39,439 nucleotides of DNA from Isosphaeraceae bacterium (lineage in GTDB: Bacteria; Planctomycetota; Planctomycetia; Isosphaerales; Isosphaeraceae), in contig JANXSY010000288.1 in the NCBI GenBank assembly GCA_025356435.1, positions 1-39,439 of the forward strand, given 5' to 3'. The position numbers were made by a program, and so were the translations under genes. Below, piece by piece: positions 7,378 through 16,212 of this stretch; position 1 is the first letter of the stretch, and every line of letters begins with the position of its first letter. Under the pieces are notes generated by a model. It was not told where the DNA came from. It made no database searches and worked only from the letters and a program-made list of their open reading frames with translations.

Positions 7378-8856
7378 TCAGACGTGCCCGGCGAGGTTCT
7401 TGTTGATGAGGTCGAAGATGCTATACATTGCCACTGCGGAGATCGCGAAGAAGGCGATCCAGACGAGAATGTCGGTGATGAACAGCGGGCCGACGCGGCG
7501 GTCGGTGTCGCGGTTGCGGAGGAAGAGCGTTGCGCCTGCGATCAAGGGGAGCATCAAACCCTGGGCATAGCCGCCGATCGCCACCAGTCCCTTGGGGTCG
7601 CGATAGGCATAGAAGAGGCAGAGCGACAGCAGCGGATAGAAGACGCAGAACGCTTTGACCGTGCGCTCACGGCCCCGAACGTCTCGGGTCCGCCAGAGAC
7701 CGGTAAGGCTGAGGAAGTCAGCCGTGAGGCGGCTGTTGCCCGCCGTCGCGACGTAGAGCGTCTTGAACAGGACGGCCCAGGCACCGACGAGGAAGACCTC
7801 GCGGGTCCAGAGACCGAGCGGCTTGACGTACATCTGCGAGAGGGTCGAGATCATCGCCGGCCCCTTCGGGTCGAGGCCCTGCGGCTTGAGCACCGCCGCG
7901 CCGAGGAGATAGAACGCGACGGTCGCGACCGTGAAGACGATCATGCTGAACCAGGCGTCAATCTGCATCACGCGCAGCCAGCCCTTCGCCCGCATCGCCC
8001 ATTGGGGATCGTCGGTCCTTGGCCCGGCCGCCCGGGCATAGCCCTTCTCGATACACCAGTAGGGATAGGCGAACAACTCGCTCGCGCCGACTCCCGTGAT
8101 CCCGAAGGTTGAGAAGGCGAGCACGATGCCCGTCGCCGGGAGTACGAAGTCAAACCCCTTGGCCAACTCATCCATCCGCACGGGATAGTCGGTCCAGGGC
8201 AGACCGGCCACGCAGGCGACGGTGATGAACGTCACGAGCGCGACCAGGGCCGTCGTGATCCGTTCGAGCCGCTTATAACCCCCTGAGAGCAGCAGCAAGA
8301 TCGCAGCCAGGCAGGTCAGGGTGGCCCAGAAGTGCTCGGGGTGACTTGTGAGAAACGTCCCCCACGACGGCACGATCTTCCCGGCCAGGTTGGCGACGGC
8401 CGCCGACCCCCTGGGGAACGCCATATGGGCCGCCTGGCCGACGAGCCCCTCCATCGCGGCGATCTGCGACTGCGTCGTGAGCATCATGAACAGCCAGAGC
8501 CAGCCCAGCCAGGATGTGCCCAAGCGTGGGCCGGGGAGCGTGTCGATCGCGGCGAGCGTCGTCTTGCCGTGGGTGATCGCATAGCGGCCCAGCTCGACCT
8601 GGACGAACACCTTGATGACGCAGCTCAGCAGGATCAGCCAGAGCAGGACGTAACCCTGCTCGGCCCCGAGGCTGGTCGTCGCGATCAGTTCCCCTGTGCC
8701 GACGATCGACCCGGCGAGGATCAGGCCGGGGCCGATCTTCCGCAGCGAACCGAAGAACGTCTTCGGCGGGTCTTCAATCGCGGAGGAGTCGAGGATGTAG
8801 GCGTCGACCACGTCCGGGCGCGAGGAGACCTCGTCGAGGGGCGGGGCGTCATTCAT
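7378..8856 (-). CDS. Divergent Nramp-family transporter homologue
   Basis: A 492-residue membrane protein with about eleven hydrophobic segments and the overall Nramp layout (KIGPGLILAGSIVGTGELIATTSLG opens the first core helix; VELGRYAITHGKTTLAAI follows, as in MntH). The metal-binding DPGN of helix 1 is replaced by GTGE, and the helix-6 MPH motif by GASELFAYP. Canonical Nramps carry Mn2+ or Fe2+ with protons; loss of these motifs suggests another substrate or mechanism, as in Nramp-related Mg2+ carriers. The substrate cannot be read from sequence. It has an N-terminal cytoplasmic tail of about 40 residues. It lies 82 nt after the glycosyltransferase on the same strand. Confidence 0.8.
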   Translation of the reverse strand: MNDAPPLDEVSSRPDVVDAYILDSSAIEDPPKTFFGSLRKIGPGLILAGSIVGTGELIATTSLGAEQGYVLLWLILLSCVIKVFVQVELGRYAITHGKTTLAAIDTLPGPRLGTSWLGWLWLFMMLTTQSQIAAMEGLVGQAAHMAFPRGSAAVANLAGKIVPSWGTFLTSHPEHFWATLTCLAAILLLLSGGYKRLERITTALVALVTFITVACVAGLPWTDYPVRMDELAKGFDFVLPATGIVLAFSTFGITGVGASELFAYPYWCIEKGYARAAGPRTDDPQWAMRAKGWLRVMQIDAWFSMIVFTVATVAFYLLGAAVLKPQGLDPKGPAMISTLSQMYVKPLGLWTREVFLVGAWAVLFKTLYVATAGNSRLTADFLSLTGLWRTRDVRGRERTVKAFCVFYPLLSLCLFYAYRDPKGLVAIGGYAQGLMLPLIAGATLFLRNRDTDRRVGPLFITDILVWIAFFAISAVAMYSIFDLINKNLAGHV

Positions 8857-8938
8857 GGTCGAGGGGCCTGCCGGTGCGGGGACGACGGATCGTGGTGTGG
8901 GATTCGAGCCGTCATCCTACGCGCGAGGCCGTGGCGAT

Positions 8939-10165
8939 TCAACCAGCCGGACGCCTCGAACGCTCGCCTGCAAGGTGGGGGGCGGGGATCGCTCGCGTGC
9001 GACCCGTCACTTCATCGATGAATCCGAGCAATCTCGACCGGAAGATGGGCAACGCCAGTGCCTCAGCGCGTCGGCGTCCCTCAGCCGGGTCGTTCGGCCT
9101 TCCCGACGCTTCCCACTCCTCAATGGCCGTTGTCAGCGACTCAGTCAACGGATCGGCGTAGGTTCGACCGACCCGGTCATCGACGTTCTCGGCGACTCCA
9201 CCCCGTCCGAGCGCGATCACCGGGCAACCGGTCGCCATCGCCTCGATCGGAACGATGCCGAAGTCTTCCTCGCCGGGGAAGAGCAGGGCCCGCGCGGTGC
9301 GGTAATGGTCGCGGATCACCTCGTCTGACTGCCAGCCGAGGAACGTCACCAACGGCCCCGCCTGGCTCGCCAATCGGGCACGCTCCGGCCCTTCGCCGAT
9401 CACCGTGAGCGGTCGGCCGAGCCGGGTGCAGGCCGCGATCGCCTGCTCGATCCGCTTGTATGGGACCAGGGCCGAGACGACGAGGTAGCCGCCGTCTCGC
9501 GGGACGTCCGTAGGCGTATAGAAGTCAGCATCGACGGGCGGGGGGATGACCCGGCTATCTCGATCATAACACCGACTGATCCGGTCGCGGATCGTCTCGG
9601 AGATCGAGACAAACTGCGTGACGCCGTCCGAGGCCCGCCGGTCCCATCCACGAAGTCGGTTGAGGAGGACGCCCGCGACCGCACGCTTGAGCGGTTTCTC
9701 TCGCCACGATTCGAGATAGGCGTCGCGGCCGTCCCAGGCGTAACGCATCGGAGTGAAGCAATAGCAGACGTGTGGGACGCCCTCCGGCACCCGTACCGCC
9801 TTGGCAACGCAATGGCTGAGGCTCACAACCAAGTCGACCTCGCCGACCCGCCACGTCCGCGCGGCGGCGGGCATGATCGGCAAGAGCTTGCGATAATGCC
9901 TGTGGACCCCCGGCACACGCTGCAACGGCGACGTGCGGATCGCCATCCGTTCGATCGCCGGACTGAGTGCCCCTCGTCGATGGATGAGCGTGTGCAGGGT
10001 CGCGTCGGGAAATGCCTGGCAGAGCACGTCGAGGCATTTCTCGCCCCCGCGCATCCCGGTCAGCCAGTCGTGGACGAGCGCGACCCGGAGGCCAGCGGGC
10101 CTGGCGGTTGTCGCGGAGATCGTCCGATGCCGCGATGGCGTCCCCGTCCGGATGCTGGCGTCCAT
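8939..10165 (-). CDS. Glycosyltransferase, GT4 family
   Basis: This 408-residue GT-B enzyme probably transfers an activated sugar to a glycan or lipid acceptor. The N-terminal domain begins VALVHDWLTGMRGGEKCLDVL (nucleotide-sugar transferases with a Gly-rich acceptor loop). The C-terminal donor domain has SALVPYKRIEQAI, VIGEGPERARL, FLGWQSDEVIRDHY and the E-x7-E type motif EEDFGIVPIEAMATGCPVIALGRGG. The ATG at 10165 is chosen because GGAGGAG sits about five to seven bases upstream; the frame continues upstream to a TTG at 10252 without such support. The donor and acceptor are unknown. It lies 122 nt downstream of the FKBP gene. Confidence 0.88.
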   Translation of the reverse strand: MDASIRTGTPSRHRTISATTARPAGLRVALVHDWLTGMRGGEKCLDVLCQAFPDATLHTLIHRRGALSPAIERMAIRTSPLQRVPGVHRHYRKLLPIMPAAARTWRVGEVDLVVSLSHCVAKAVRVPEGVPHVCYCFTPMRYAWDGRDAYLESWREKPLKRAVAGVLLNRLRGWDRRASDGVTQFVSISETIRDRISRCYDRDSRVIPPPVDADFYTPTDVPRDGGYLVVSALVPYKRIEQAIAACTRLGRPLTVIGEGPERARLASQAGPLVTFLGWQSDEVIRDHYRTARALLFPGEEDFGIVPIEAMATGCPVIALGRGGVAENVDDRVGRTYADPLTESLTTAIEEWEASGRPNDPAEGRRRAEALALPIFRSRLLGFIDEVTGRTRAIPAPHLAGERSRRPAG

Positions 10166-10287
10166 GCCCGCTCCTCCTTCAAACCGTTCGTCGGCCGAAT
10201 GAGCCGACGGCCCCGACGCGATCCCGTCCTGGGTCCGCGCGGGGCCGGTCAAGCTAATCGAGATGGCTCAATCGGGCAACCCGAGGC

Positions 10288-10857
10288 TTACTTCGCTTCG
10301 ATGACCTCGACTTCGAAGTTGAGCTGCGCATTCGCGGGGATGGTCGGCGGGAACCCCTTGGTTCCGTAACCCAGGTCGGAAGGGATTACCAATCGACGTT
10401 TCTCGCCGACTTTCATGCCGGGGATGCCCAGGTCCCAACCCTTGATAACCTGGCCGGTGCCGATCACGACGGGGAACGGTGCACCTCTGTCGATCGAGGA
10501 GTCGAACTTCGTGCCGTCGACCAGCCGGCCGGTGTAGTGGACCTTGATCGACTGGCCGGGCTTCACGGTCGGACCGTCGCCCGCCTTCAAGGTCGTGTAG
10601 GTCAGGCCCGAAGCGGCCTTGCGGATCTCACCGATCGGCGTCGGTTCCGAGATCACTGTCGAGATGCCGCTCTCGGCAGGACCATGGGCATGCCCCTGTC
10701 CCTCACCGAGCGCCTCCGAGCCGCTCCCAGCCGACGGCGACGGAACCCGGACCGGCTCCATTCCCGGCGGAAGGACAGGTGTCGAATTCGGGGGAGCATC
10801 GCAACCAGCCAACGCCAGCCCGCTTAGTATCAGGAGCAACCCGATCCGCGACTTCAT
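10288..10857 (-). CDS. FKBP-type peptidyl-prolyl cis-trans isomerase lipoprotein
   Basis: This 189-residue envelope protein catalyses proline isomerisation during protein folding. The N-terminus [20 protein letters not shown] is a lipoprotein signal with a lipobox (ALAGC), so Cys19 is probably lipidated. A low-complexity linker rich in Pro/Ser/Gly/His (about 20-80) precedes the FKBP domain (about 85-189): [65 protein letters not shown] and a terminal [11 protein letters not shown], all canonical. The start at 10857 has GAGGG nine bases upstream; the longer frame to 10962 would bury the signal peptide. Confidence 0.92.
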   Translation of the reverse strand: MKSRIGLLLILSGLALAGCDAPPNSTPVLPPGMEPVRVPSPSAGSGSEALGEGQGHAHGPAESGISTVISEPTPIGEIRKAASGLTYTTLKAGDGPTVKPGQSIKVHYTGRLVDGTKFDSSIDRGAPFPVVIGTGQVIKGWDLGIPGMKVGEKRRLVIPSDLGYGTKGFPPTIPANAQLNFEVEVIEAK

Positions 10858-10936
10858 CGATCGTATCCCTCGGTCGGTGAGATGATTGGGGATGACCGTC
10901 GTCCCGAGACCTCGGCCGACGGTCGATGAACCGCTA

Positions 10937-11716
10937 TTATGTCGACGCTGGGCCCTCTCCAACCAGTCCCTTCATCGCCGGGTTTTCGTCGGTGAGCCTG
11001 TGGAACCGCGAGTCCGACGTCATCAGGGTGACGAGCGAGACCGCAATCTGGCCGCCGAAACAGACGTCAACGTCCCAACCCGGCCGGCGGGCGCGATCTT
11101 GATAGTTGCCGGCATATTTCGCCGAGTCGCCATCAAGTCGAAAATGGAGCGGCAGAGGCGAGGGGTCGACGGAGCAGAAGACGACCTCCGGCTCCTCCAC
11201 GTCGGGGCCGGGATGGGGCAGGTTGACGTTCCAGAAGGTCTCGGGCGGGATCGGCCGGGCGAGGAGGTCGGCAAGCACCCGCGCCGTCCATCGCGCGGCG
11301 CGATCCCAGTCGATCGCCTTACCTCGGGCGATGTAATGGGAAACGGCGATCCCCGGGATGCCGTGGATCACCCCTTCTCGGACGGCCGCCACGGTCCCCG
11401 AGTGGTGGACGTCGACGCCCAGATTCCCCCCCGCATTGATCCCGGAGAGAACCCAGGCGACGGGCGATCCGAGATGATGGAGCCCCAGGCGGACGCAATC
11501 GGCGGGCGTGCCGTCGACGGCGAAGTCGTCGGACCCGCGTCTCTTGACCGCGATCGGCGCATCGGTCGTCACCCGATGGCCGCACCCCGACTGCGGGCCG
11601 GACGGGGCGATCACTTGCACCTGCCCGAGTCCATGTGCCGCCCTCGCCAGCGCGGCCATCCCCGGGGCATCAAATCCATCGTCATTGGTCAGGAGGAGTC
11701 GGCGATTGAAAGTCAT
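10937..11716 (-). CDS. surE: 5'/3'-nucleotidase SurE
   Basis: This metal-dependent nucleoside monophosphate phosphatase, linked to stress survival and nucleotide turnover, acts in the cytoplasm. It has 259 residues. The metal-binding N-terminus [14 protein letters not shown] (Asp12-Asp13), the catalytic-loop segment [26 protein letters not shown] and the [25 protein letters not shown] block are all present. The ATG at 11716 has an AAGGA ribosome site. It is divergent from tRNA-Ala and leads a minus-strand run with the FKBP lipoprotein gene 79 nt downstream. Confidence 0.93.
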   Translation of the reverse strand: MTFNRRLLLTNDDGFDAPGMAALARAAHGLGQVQVIAPSGPQSGCGHRVTTDAPIAVKRRGSDDFAVDGTPADCVRLGLHHLGSPVAWVLSGINAGGNLGVDVHHSGTVAAVREGVIHGIPGIAVSHYIARGKAIDWDRAARWTARVLADLLARPIPPETFWNVNLPHPGPDVEEPEVVFCSVDPSPLPLHFRLDGDSAKYAGNYQDRARRPGWDVDVCFGGQIAVSLVTLMTSDSRFHRLTDENPAMKGLVGEGPAST

Positions 11717-11775
11717 AAAATCCTTGATGTCAACAAATTACAACCGAAAAATGGCGTCAATTCTGGGACGACTTG

Positions 11776-11804
11776 TTGACACCCCCTGGGAGATCTGGTA
11801 CATT
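11776..11804 (+). promoter_or_regulatory. Near-consensus sigma70 promoter of tRNA-Ala
   Basis: TTGACA (11776-11781), a 17-nt spacer and TACATT (11799-11804) stand 11 nt before the mature tRNA 5' end. The -35 is a perfect match and the spacing optimal. Confidence 0.75.
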
Positions 11805-11814
11805 GATTCTCGCA

Positions 11815-11890
<76 letters not shown>

Positions 11891-11901
11891 CGCGTCTTGA
11901 G

Positions 11902-11921
11902 GGGTCATTCTGACCCATTTT
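11902..11921 (+). terminator. Probable intrinsic terminator of tRNA-Ala
   Basis: GGGTCA-TTC-TGACCC (11902-11916) forms a six-bp perfect stem with a 3-nt loop, followed by ATTTTC. It begins 14 nt after the tRNA. The stem is short and the T-run modest. Confidence 0.55.
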
Positions 11922-12055
11922 CGAGCCGTCTGGATCGGTCATCTGATTCGATCCTTCTTCACTTCTGAACTGGTCCTGGCATTCGCCTTATGGATCTTTT
12001 CCCATCGCGACGTCCGGCCGTCGACAAGTCTCGTCTTTCGAGGAGACCGTGATCT

Positions 12056-12352
12056 ATGGCCGATAAATCGGTCGACTCTCCGGTGCGGATCATCGGTAGC
12101 CGAGAGCTTCATCAAAATTTGCCCACGATCCTCCGCGAGTTGGAGAAGACCGACGTTCGGTACGTCCTCACGGTCCACGGCAAGCCGAAGGCCGTGCTGG
12201 TTGGGGCTGAGCCTTATCTCAACCTCGTGACCGACCGTAAGACGCCGAGCGAGGCTCTCGTCGGCCTCCAGCTCAGTGCGCTCCTCGGCGGGAGCCTCAA
12301 GGCGTCAGACCTTGAAGACTTCGAGCAGGCCCTCGAAGCGAAGCCGCGATAA
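12056..12352 (+). CDS. Phd/YefM-family antitoxin-like protein (orphan)
   Basis: A 98-residue protein. IIGSRELHQNLPTILRELEKTDVRYVLTVHGKPKAVLVGAEPYLNL (about 11-57) matches the Phd/YefM antitoxin fold: an N-terminal strand-helix DNA-binding dimer unit with the typical HGKPKAVLV strand. These proteins normally repress their own operon and neutralise a RelE-, Doc- or PIN-type toxin through the C-terminus. Here no toxin gene follows: the next gene, dedA, is convergent 30 nt away, and tRNA-Ala lies upstream. It could be a stand-alone regulator or an antitoxin left after toxin loss. AGGAG lies ten bases upstream of the ATG. Confidence 0.8.
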   Translation: MADKSVDSPVRIIGSRELHQNLPTILRELEKTDVRYVLTVHGKPKAVLVGAEPYLNLVTDRKTPSEALVGLQLSALLGGSLKASDLEDFEQALEAKPR

Positions 12353-12382
12353 GTCCACGGCTTCGCGATCAGGGCCGACCTC

Positions 12383-13054
12383 TTACAATTCATTTGGCGG
12401 CCGGTCGGCCATGGCTGCCACCGGCTCGCGATTTCGTCGCTTCTTGAACCAATTCAGAGCGATCGGGATCGCGGCGGGCAAGACGGAGACGAACACGACG
12501 ACGAGGATGATCACCTCAAGTCGCTTGACCGCCCACGGGAACTGCCGCCCGAAAACGTAGCCGATCGTCGACATCCCGGCGACCCAGCCGATGCCGCCGA
12601 AGACGTTGTAGAAGAGGAAATGCTTGTAGTTCATCCGGGCCATGCCGGCGACGAGCGGGGCGAACGTCCGGACGATCGGCATAAATCGGGCCAGCACGAT
12701 CGTCTTGCCGCCATGCAGCTCGTAAAAGCGATGGGCCGCTTCGAGATGCTCAGGATTGAAGAAGAGCGACTTCTTCTTCTTGAAGAGGTGCGGACCCGTC
12801 GTGTATCCGAGCCAGTAGCCCACCGTGTCGCCGAGGATCGCGGCGGGGATCAGAAGGGCGTTGAGCTTCCAGAGGCTCAGGTCGCCCCGCGCGGCGAAGA
12901 TGCCCGCGGTGATGAGGAGCGAGTCGCCGGGCAGGCAGAATCCGATCAGCAGACCCGTCTCGGTGAAGATGATGATCGTCATCAAGACATAGCCGGCACT
13001 GATGACGTATTCCGGGCTGAGCAGATTCAGGATCGGCTGGATCAATTCCTGCAC
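12383..13054 (-). CDS. DedA-family membrane protein
   Basis: A 223-residue SNARE-associated (DedA/VTT) family protein. ETGLLIGFCLPGDSLLITAGIFAARG (about 32-57) is the conserved N-terminal re-entrant segment, and RFMPIVRTFAPLVAGMARMNYKHFLFYNVFGGIGWV (about 123-158) contains the conserved FxPxxRxxxPxxAG motif. Four to five hydrophobic segments and a basic C-terminus (WFKKRRNR) follow. Several characterised DedA proteins flip polyprenyl phosphate or phospholipids across the membrane; which applies here is unknown. The start codon is GTG. It begins 25 nt after exbD ends, so probably shares its transcript. Confidence 0.92.
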   Translation of the reverse strand: MQELIQPILNLLSPEYVISAGYVLMTIIIFTETGLLIGFCLPGDSLLITAGIFAARGDLSLWKLNALLIPAAILGDTVGYWLGYTTGPHLFKKKKSLFFNPEHLEAAHRFYELHGGKTIVLARFMPIVRTFAPLVAGMARMNYKHFLFYNVFGGIGWVAGMSTIGYVFGRQFPWAVKRLEVIILVVVFVSVLPAAIPIALNWFKKRRNREPVAAMADRPPNEL

Positions 13055-13079
13055 GATGGGTCTCTCAAGGGTTAATGGG

Positions 13080-13526
13080 TCAGGAACCCGGCTTGGCGGG
13101 CGGGGAGGGCTCTTCCCGGCGACGAACCGGCAGGTTGACGTTGCGAATGCCGGCGGAGTGGCAGGCCGAGAGGACGTCGGCGAGGTCTTGATAGCCGAGC
13201 TTGGCGTCGCCGCGAATCATCACGCCCTGGTCGCCATACCGGGCCTTGGCCGCCTTCAGGACGCGGGTGATCGAGTCGAGGTCGAGCGTCTCGTCGCCGA
13301 TCGCAACCTTGCCAGGGGCAAGGATTGTGAGCGTCAGGTCGTCAGGGGCAGCGGTCAGGGGGGCGGCGTCGGCGACCTCGGGGACGCTGACGTCGAATTC
13401 CTTCTCGTCCCAGTCATAGAGCCGCGTGGCGGCCATGAAGAAGACGAGCAGGCAGAGCACGACATCGACCATCGGGGTCATATTAATATGGGGCAGGTCA
13501 TCGGCCCCGTGCGTCCGGGTGAGCAT
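13080..13526 (-). CDS. exbD: ExbD/TolR-family biopolymer transport protein
   Basis: A 148-residue stator subunit partner of ExbB/TolQ, which couples the proton motive force to envelope processes. One N-terminal membrane segment (about 16-33) contains the essential proton-pathway Asp in INMTPMVDVVLCLLVFFMA. The periplasmic domain carries DDLTLTILAPGKVAIGDETLDL and VMIRGDAKLGYQDLADVLSAC, the usual family pattern, and ends with a Pro/Arg-rich tail. The ATG at 13526 was chosen because it places the membrane segment near the N-terminus; the frame extends to 13643 but there overlaps exbB. It lies 28 nt after exbB. No TonB or TolA is visible in the window. Confidence 0.9.
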   Translation of the reverse strand: MLTRTHGADDLPHINMTPMVDVVLCLLVFFMAATRLYDWDEKEFDVSVPEVADAAPLTAAPDDLTLTILAPGKVAIGDETLDLDSITRVLKAAKARYGDQGVMIRGDAKLGYQDLADVLSACHSAGIRNVNLPVRRREEPSPPAKPGS

Positions 13527-13554
13527 TCTCAAGCATCCTCGAACGAGGGGGCGG

Positions 13555-14424
13555 TCAGTGGATGCGCGACTCGTGCCGGGTCGGGTCGGCCGTATATCCG
13601 GTCCGGCGGTCGACCGGGGGTCGGATCGCCTCGGCGGAGACAAGATCGATCACGCGCCGGGCCTGTTCGTCGAGGTCGCGCACAAGCACGTCGACCTTGT
13701 TGAGCAAGAAGTAATACATCGCGACCGAGATGATCGCGACCCCGAGGCCGATCGCCGTCGAGACCAACGCGAGGCTGATGCCCTGCGCCAGCGCTTCACT
13801 CTTGGCACCACCGGCCTTCGACCCGAGGGCGTCGAACGACTCGATCATACCGACCACCGTCCCGAGCAGGCCGAGCAGCGGGGCGAGCGTCGAGGTCCCG
13901 TTGAGGACGCGGACGTGCCGTTTGAGGTCAATGATCTCCCCCGCCGCGTCGGATTCGACGGCCTGGCGGATCGTCGCGGCGGGCAGGCCCCAATATCTCA
14001 CGACGTGTGCGAAGATTCTCGCTGCGGCGCTATCGTTGGCCCGGCAGAGTTCGATGGCGCGGTCGCGATCGAGCTTGCCGCTGGAGAGGCGTTCGTGAAA
14101 TCGCTCGACGAAGTCTTTCGGGATCACGCGGCTCCGTCGGAGCGCGACGACCCGTTCGAGCGCGAAACCAAGGGTGACGATCGAGCAGAGCCCGAGCAGC
14201 CACATCATCGGGTTTGCACCGCTGAACAGCCGGAGGATGCTCTCGCGACCCACACCGCCACCGGCCGCCTTGACGGGCGGTCGCGCGGGCGCAGACTCTT
14301 TCGCGGCAGCCTTCGGTGGCTCGGCCGACTTCGTCTTCGGCTCCTGGCCCGTCGAGGACACCGCGAGGGCGAGCGAAAGCCCAATCGCGGCAAGGCAAGA
14401 GAACGCGAACCGCGAGCGAGCCAT
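13555..14424 (-). CDS. exbB: MotA/TolQ/ExbB proton channel family protein
   Basis: A 289-residue inner-membrane protein. It has an N-terminal signal-peptide-like segment (residues 1-28, ending near SSTGQEP), an Ala/Pro/Lys-rich linker (30-55), a first core membrane helix (about 70-90, PMMWLLGLCSIVTLGFALERV), a cytoplasmic domain, and two C-terminal helices with the TolQ/ExbB signature LAPLLGLLGTVVGMIESF and GISLALVSTAIGLGVAIISVAMYYFL. It pairs with ExbD immediately downstream. The extra N-terminal signal and linker are common in planctomycete and other non-enteric homologues. GGAGGAG lies about eight bases before the ATG. Confidence 0.9.
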   Translation of the reverse strand: MARSRFAFSCLAAIGLSLALAVSSTGQEPKTKSAEPPKAAAKESAPARPPVKAAGGGVGRESILRLFSGANPMMWLLGLCSIVTLGFALERVVALRRSRVIPKDFVERFHERLSSGKLDRDRAIELCRANDSAAARIFAHVVRYWGLPAATIRQAVESDAAGEIIDLKRHVRVLNGTSTLAPLLGLLGTVVGMIESFDALGSKAGGAKSEALAQGISLALVSTAIGLGVAIISVAMYYFLLNKVDVLVRDLDEQARRVIDLVSAEAIRPPVDRRTGYTADPTRHESRIH

Positions 14425-14496
14425 CGAGTGATCTCCTCCGTGGGGCCGTCATGATCGTCCGCGACGGCAGGTCCGTCCTGGAATCCGGTGAGACCG

Positions 14497-14524
14497 ATTG
14501 TAGCGAGGCAGATGATCCTGTCAA
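14497..14524 (-). promoter_or_regulatory. Near-consensus sigma70 promoter of exbB-exbD-dedA
   Basis: On the minus strand, TTGACA (14524-14519), a 16-nt spacer and TACAAT (14502-14497) place transcription start near 14490, about 66 nt before the exbB ATG. Confidence 0.7.
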
Positions 14525-14584
14525 TCGAGCCCGAGTGGCCCAAGTCACGCCATCAACGACTCAGGTCGAAGCGCCGTCAACCCT

Positions 14585-15046
14585 TTACATCGCATCGGCG
14601 GCCGGGCCATCTTCCGAATCGTCCGACCGGAAGAACTGCCCGCCCTGTCTCAAGACACCGGCTGGGCCGTCGAACTTCCACCGCCGGTCCTCCGACACGA
14701 ACCGATAGACGGGGCCAACCCGGTTTGTCGGGCAGAGGAAGACCTCATCCCCTTCACGCCACGCCTGGAAGTTCTTGTCGATGTTCCTCGGCAGGCCAAT
14801 CACGCCCCCTTCCTTCGCCGCCCGGACCGGATGGGTCTCCAGGTAGCTCTTCGTGCAGAGTTGGCGGATCGCGGTGAGGTCTTGCCGGTTGGCGGCGACG
14901 ATCAGCTCAGAGTAGGTTGAGACCGCGCCACTCGTCGCCCTCAGAGTCCCGACCCACCTCGGCCCGAACAGGACCACCACGGCGACCACCACCGCACCCA
15001 CCGGCCAGGCCCATCGGGGGATCTTCGTCATCAGGTTATCACTCAC
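14585..15046 (-). CDS. Small membrane-anchored protein of the GTPase operon, function unknown
   Basis: A 153-residue protein I cannot assign to a family. The GTG start at 15046 overlaps the preceding GTPase stop by 4 nt (GTGA) and has GGGGGAG upstream. After MSDNLMTKIPRW comes one membrane segment (about 13-32, WPVGAVVVAVVVLFGPRWV), then a soluble domain of about 115 residues (YSELIVAANRQDLTAIRQLC, KNFQAWREGDEVFLCPTN, GPVYRFVSEDRRWKFDG). The soluble part resembles small NTF2-like or DUF4878-type extracytoplasmic domains in its helix-then-strands pattern, but this is only an impression. It is the last gene of the five-gene unit. Confidence 0.75.
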   Translation of the reverse strand: MSDNLMTKIPRWAWPVGAVVVAVVVLFGPRWVGTLRATSGAVSTYSELIVAANRQDLTAIRQLCTKSYLETHPVRAAKEGGVIGLPRNIDKNFQAWREGDEVFLCPTNRVGPVYRFVSEDRRWKFDGPAGVLRQGGQFFRSDDSEDGPAADAM

Positions 15047-16212
15047 CGCGACTCCCCCTTGGCCGACAGTCGGGCCTTGATTCGATCGACGATCCCTCGC
15101 GTGATCGCCTTGCGATTGGTCTCGGAGGCGATCCGGTCGAGCGTTGCGACCAGACCCTCGTCGCCCCAATTGTGGCCGTTTTCGAGATAATCGACGAGTC
15201 CCCGCCCCAAGACGTGCGCTAGATATCCCGCCGCCGCCCCCTGCGTGACGGCCCCGGCGAGATGTCCGAGTCCCGGAATGAGCTTCATCGCCCCCCCGCC
15301 CACGACGGCCGCCATCGAGCCCCAGAGGACGACCCGTCCCCCCCGGAACAACTCGCGTGCGATGGCCCGCGCTGAGTCGCGGTCGGGCTTTTCGTCATAG
15401 ACGGCGGAGACTCGCGTCACGAGCACCAGCAAGCCGCCCGGCCCCGTCAGAAAGTCGATAAGCGGGATCGGGTTGACGGCGAGCGCGAGGGCCAGCGCGA
15501 CGCTCGTCTCGTCCGCCGTTCGCACGGCCCGCAGACGTCGGTCGGCCTTGTCGCGGTCACGAACGACCGTATGGGTCTCGACCTCCTCGCGGATCGCGTT
15601 CAGACCTTTCAGGTTGGCACCCGAGTCGGCGACCGCCGCGAGCAGGAGGGCACGCAGGGCGTCGATCTCAGGGTCGCCGTGCCGAGCCTTGACGACCACT
15701 TTCCCATCGTCGGTCGTCACCCGTTCCCGGACAATTGGCGCGGCGGCGATCGAGATCACCTGGGTAGGGTCGACCAGCGAAACTAGCCGATGCCGGATCG
15801 AGTCGAGGATGGCCGACTCTGAGAAGGCATCGAGTAAGTCAACCTTGTTGAGGGCGACCACGATCGGCTTGCCGACTTCGTGGAGGGTGCGGATCGCGTC
15901 GAGCGCGGTGTCGGTGAGGTCTTCGGCCACGACAAACAGCACGAGGTCGGCGCGGCGGGCGGCCTCGGTCGCCAGTTTCGATCTGGTGTCGTCGCCGATC
16001 TCTTCGAGGCCGGGCGTATCGAGCAGATGCACCCGAAACCCGCTGACATCGGCGTCAACCTCCCGCCAGCCGACGTCGGTCACCGCTCGCGTCGTGCCGC
16101 CGATCGGGCTGGTCGCGAGGTCATTCGTACCGCACAGGGCGTTGACGAGGCTCGACTTGCCGGCGTTGATGAGTCCATAAACCGCAACTTCGAGGCGAGA
16201 CCACTCGGTCAT
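15043..16212 (-). CDS. Era-like GTPase with C-terminal DUF697-type membrane domain (paralogue C)
   Basis: A 389-residue GTPase. G1 is GLINAGKS (13-20), G2 Thr lies in PIGGTTRAVTD, G3 is DTPG (65-68) and G4 is NKVD (122-125), so nucleotide binding and hydrolysis look intact. The C-terminal half (from about 225) has the DUF697 pattern: ALAVNPIPLIDFLTGPGG, then Gly/Ala-rich hydrophobic helices (MAAVVGGGAMKLIPGLGHLAGAVTQGAAAGYLAHVLG) and an ending ENGHNWGDEGLVATLDRI shared with its two paralogues upstream. It starts within the stop of paralogue B (ATGA). A membrane-associated switch role is inferred; the process is unknown. Confidence 0.88.
   Translation of the reverse strand: MTEWSRLEVAVYGLINAGKSSLVNALCGTNDLATSPIGGTTRAVTDVGWREVDADVSGFRVHLLDTPGLEEIGDDTRSKLATEAARRADLVLFVVAEDLTDTALDAIRTLHEVGKPIVVALNKVDLLDAFSESAILDSIRHRLVSLVDPTQVISIAAAPIVRERVTTDDGKVVVKARHGDPEIDALRALLLAAVADSGANLKGLNAIREEVETHTVVRDRDKADRRLRAVRTADETSVALALALAVNPIPLIDFLTGPGGLLVLVTRVSAVYDEKPDRDSARAIARELFRGGRVVLWGSMAAVVGGGAMKLIPGLGHLAGAVTQGAAAGYLAHVLGRGLVDYLENGHNWGDEGLVATLDRIASETNRKAITRGIVDRIKARLSAKGESR

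Noticed and set aside
13080-14424. Treating exbB-exbD as part of the FTR1/P19 iron system
   Set aside because: It has its own near-consensus promoter without a Fur-like site and is 7 kb away; no TonB is present to link them.
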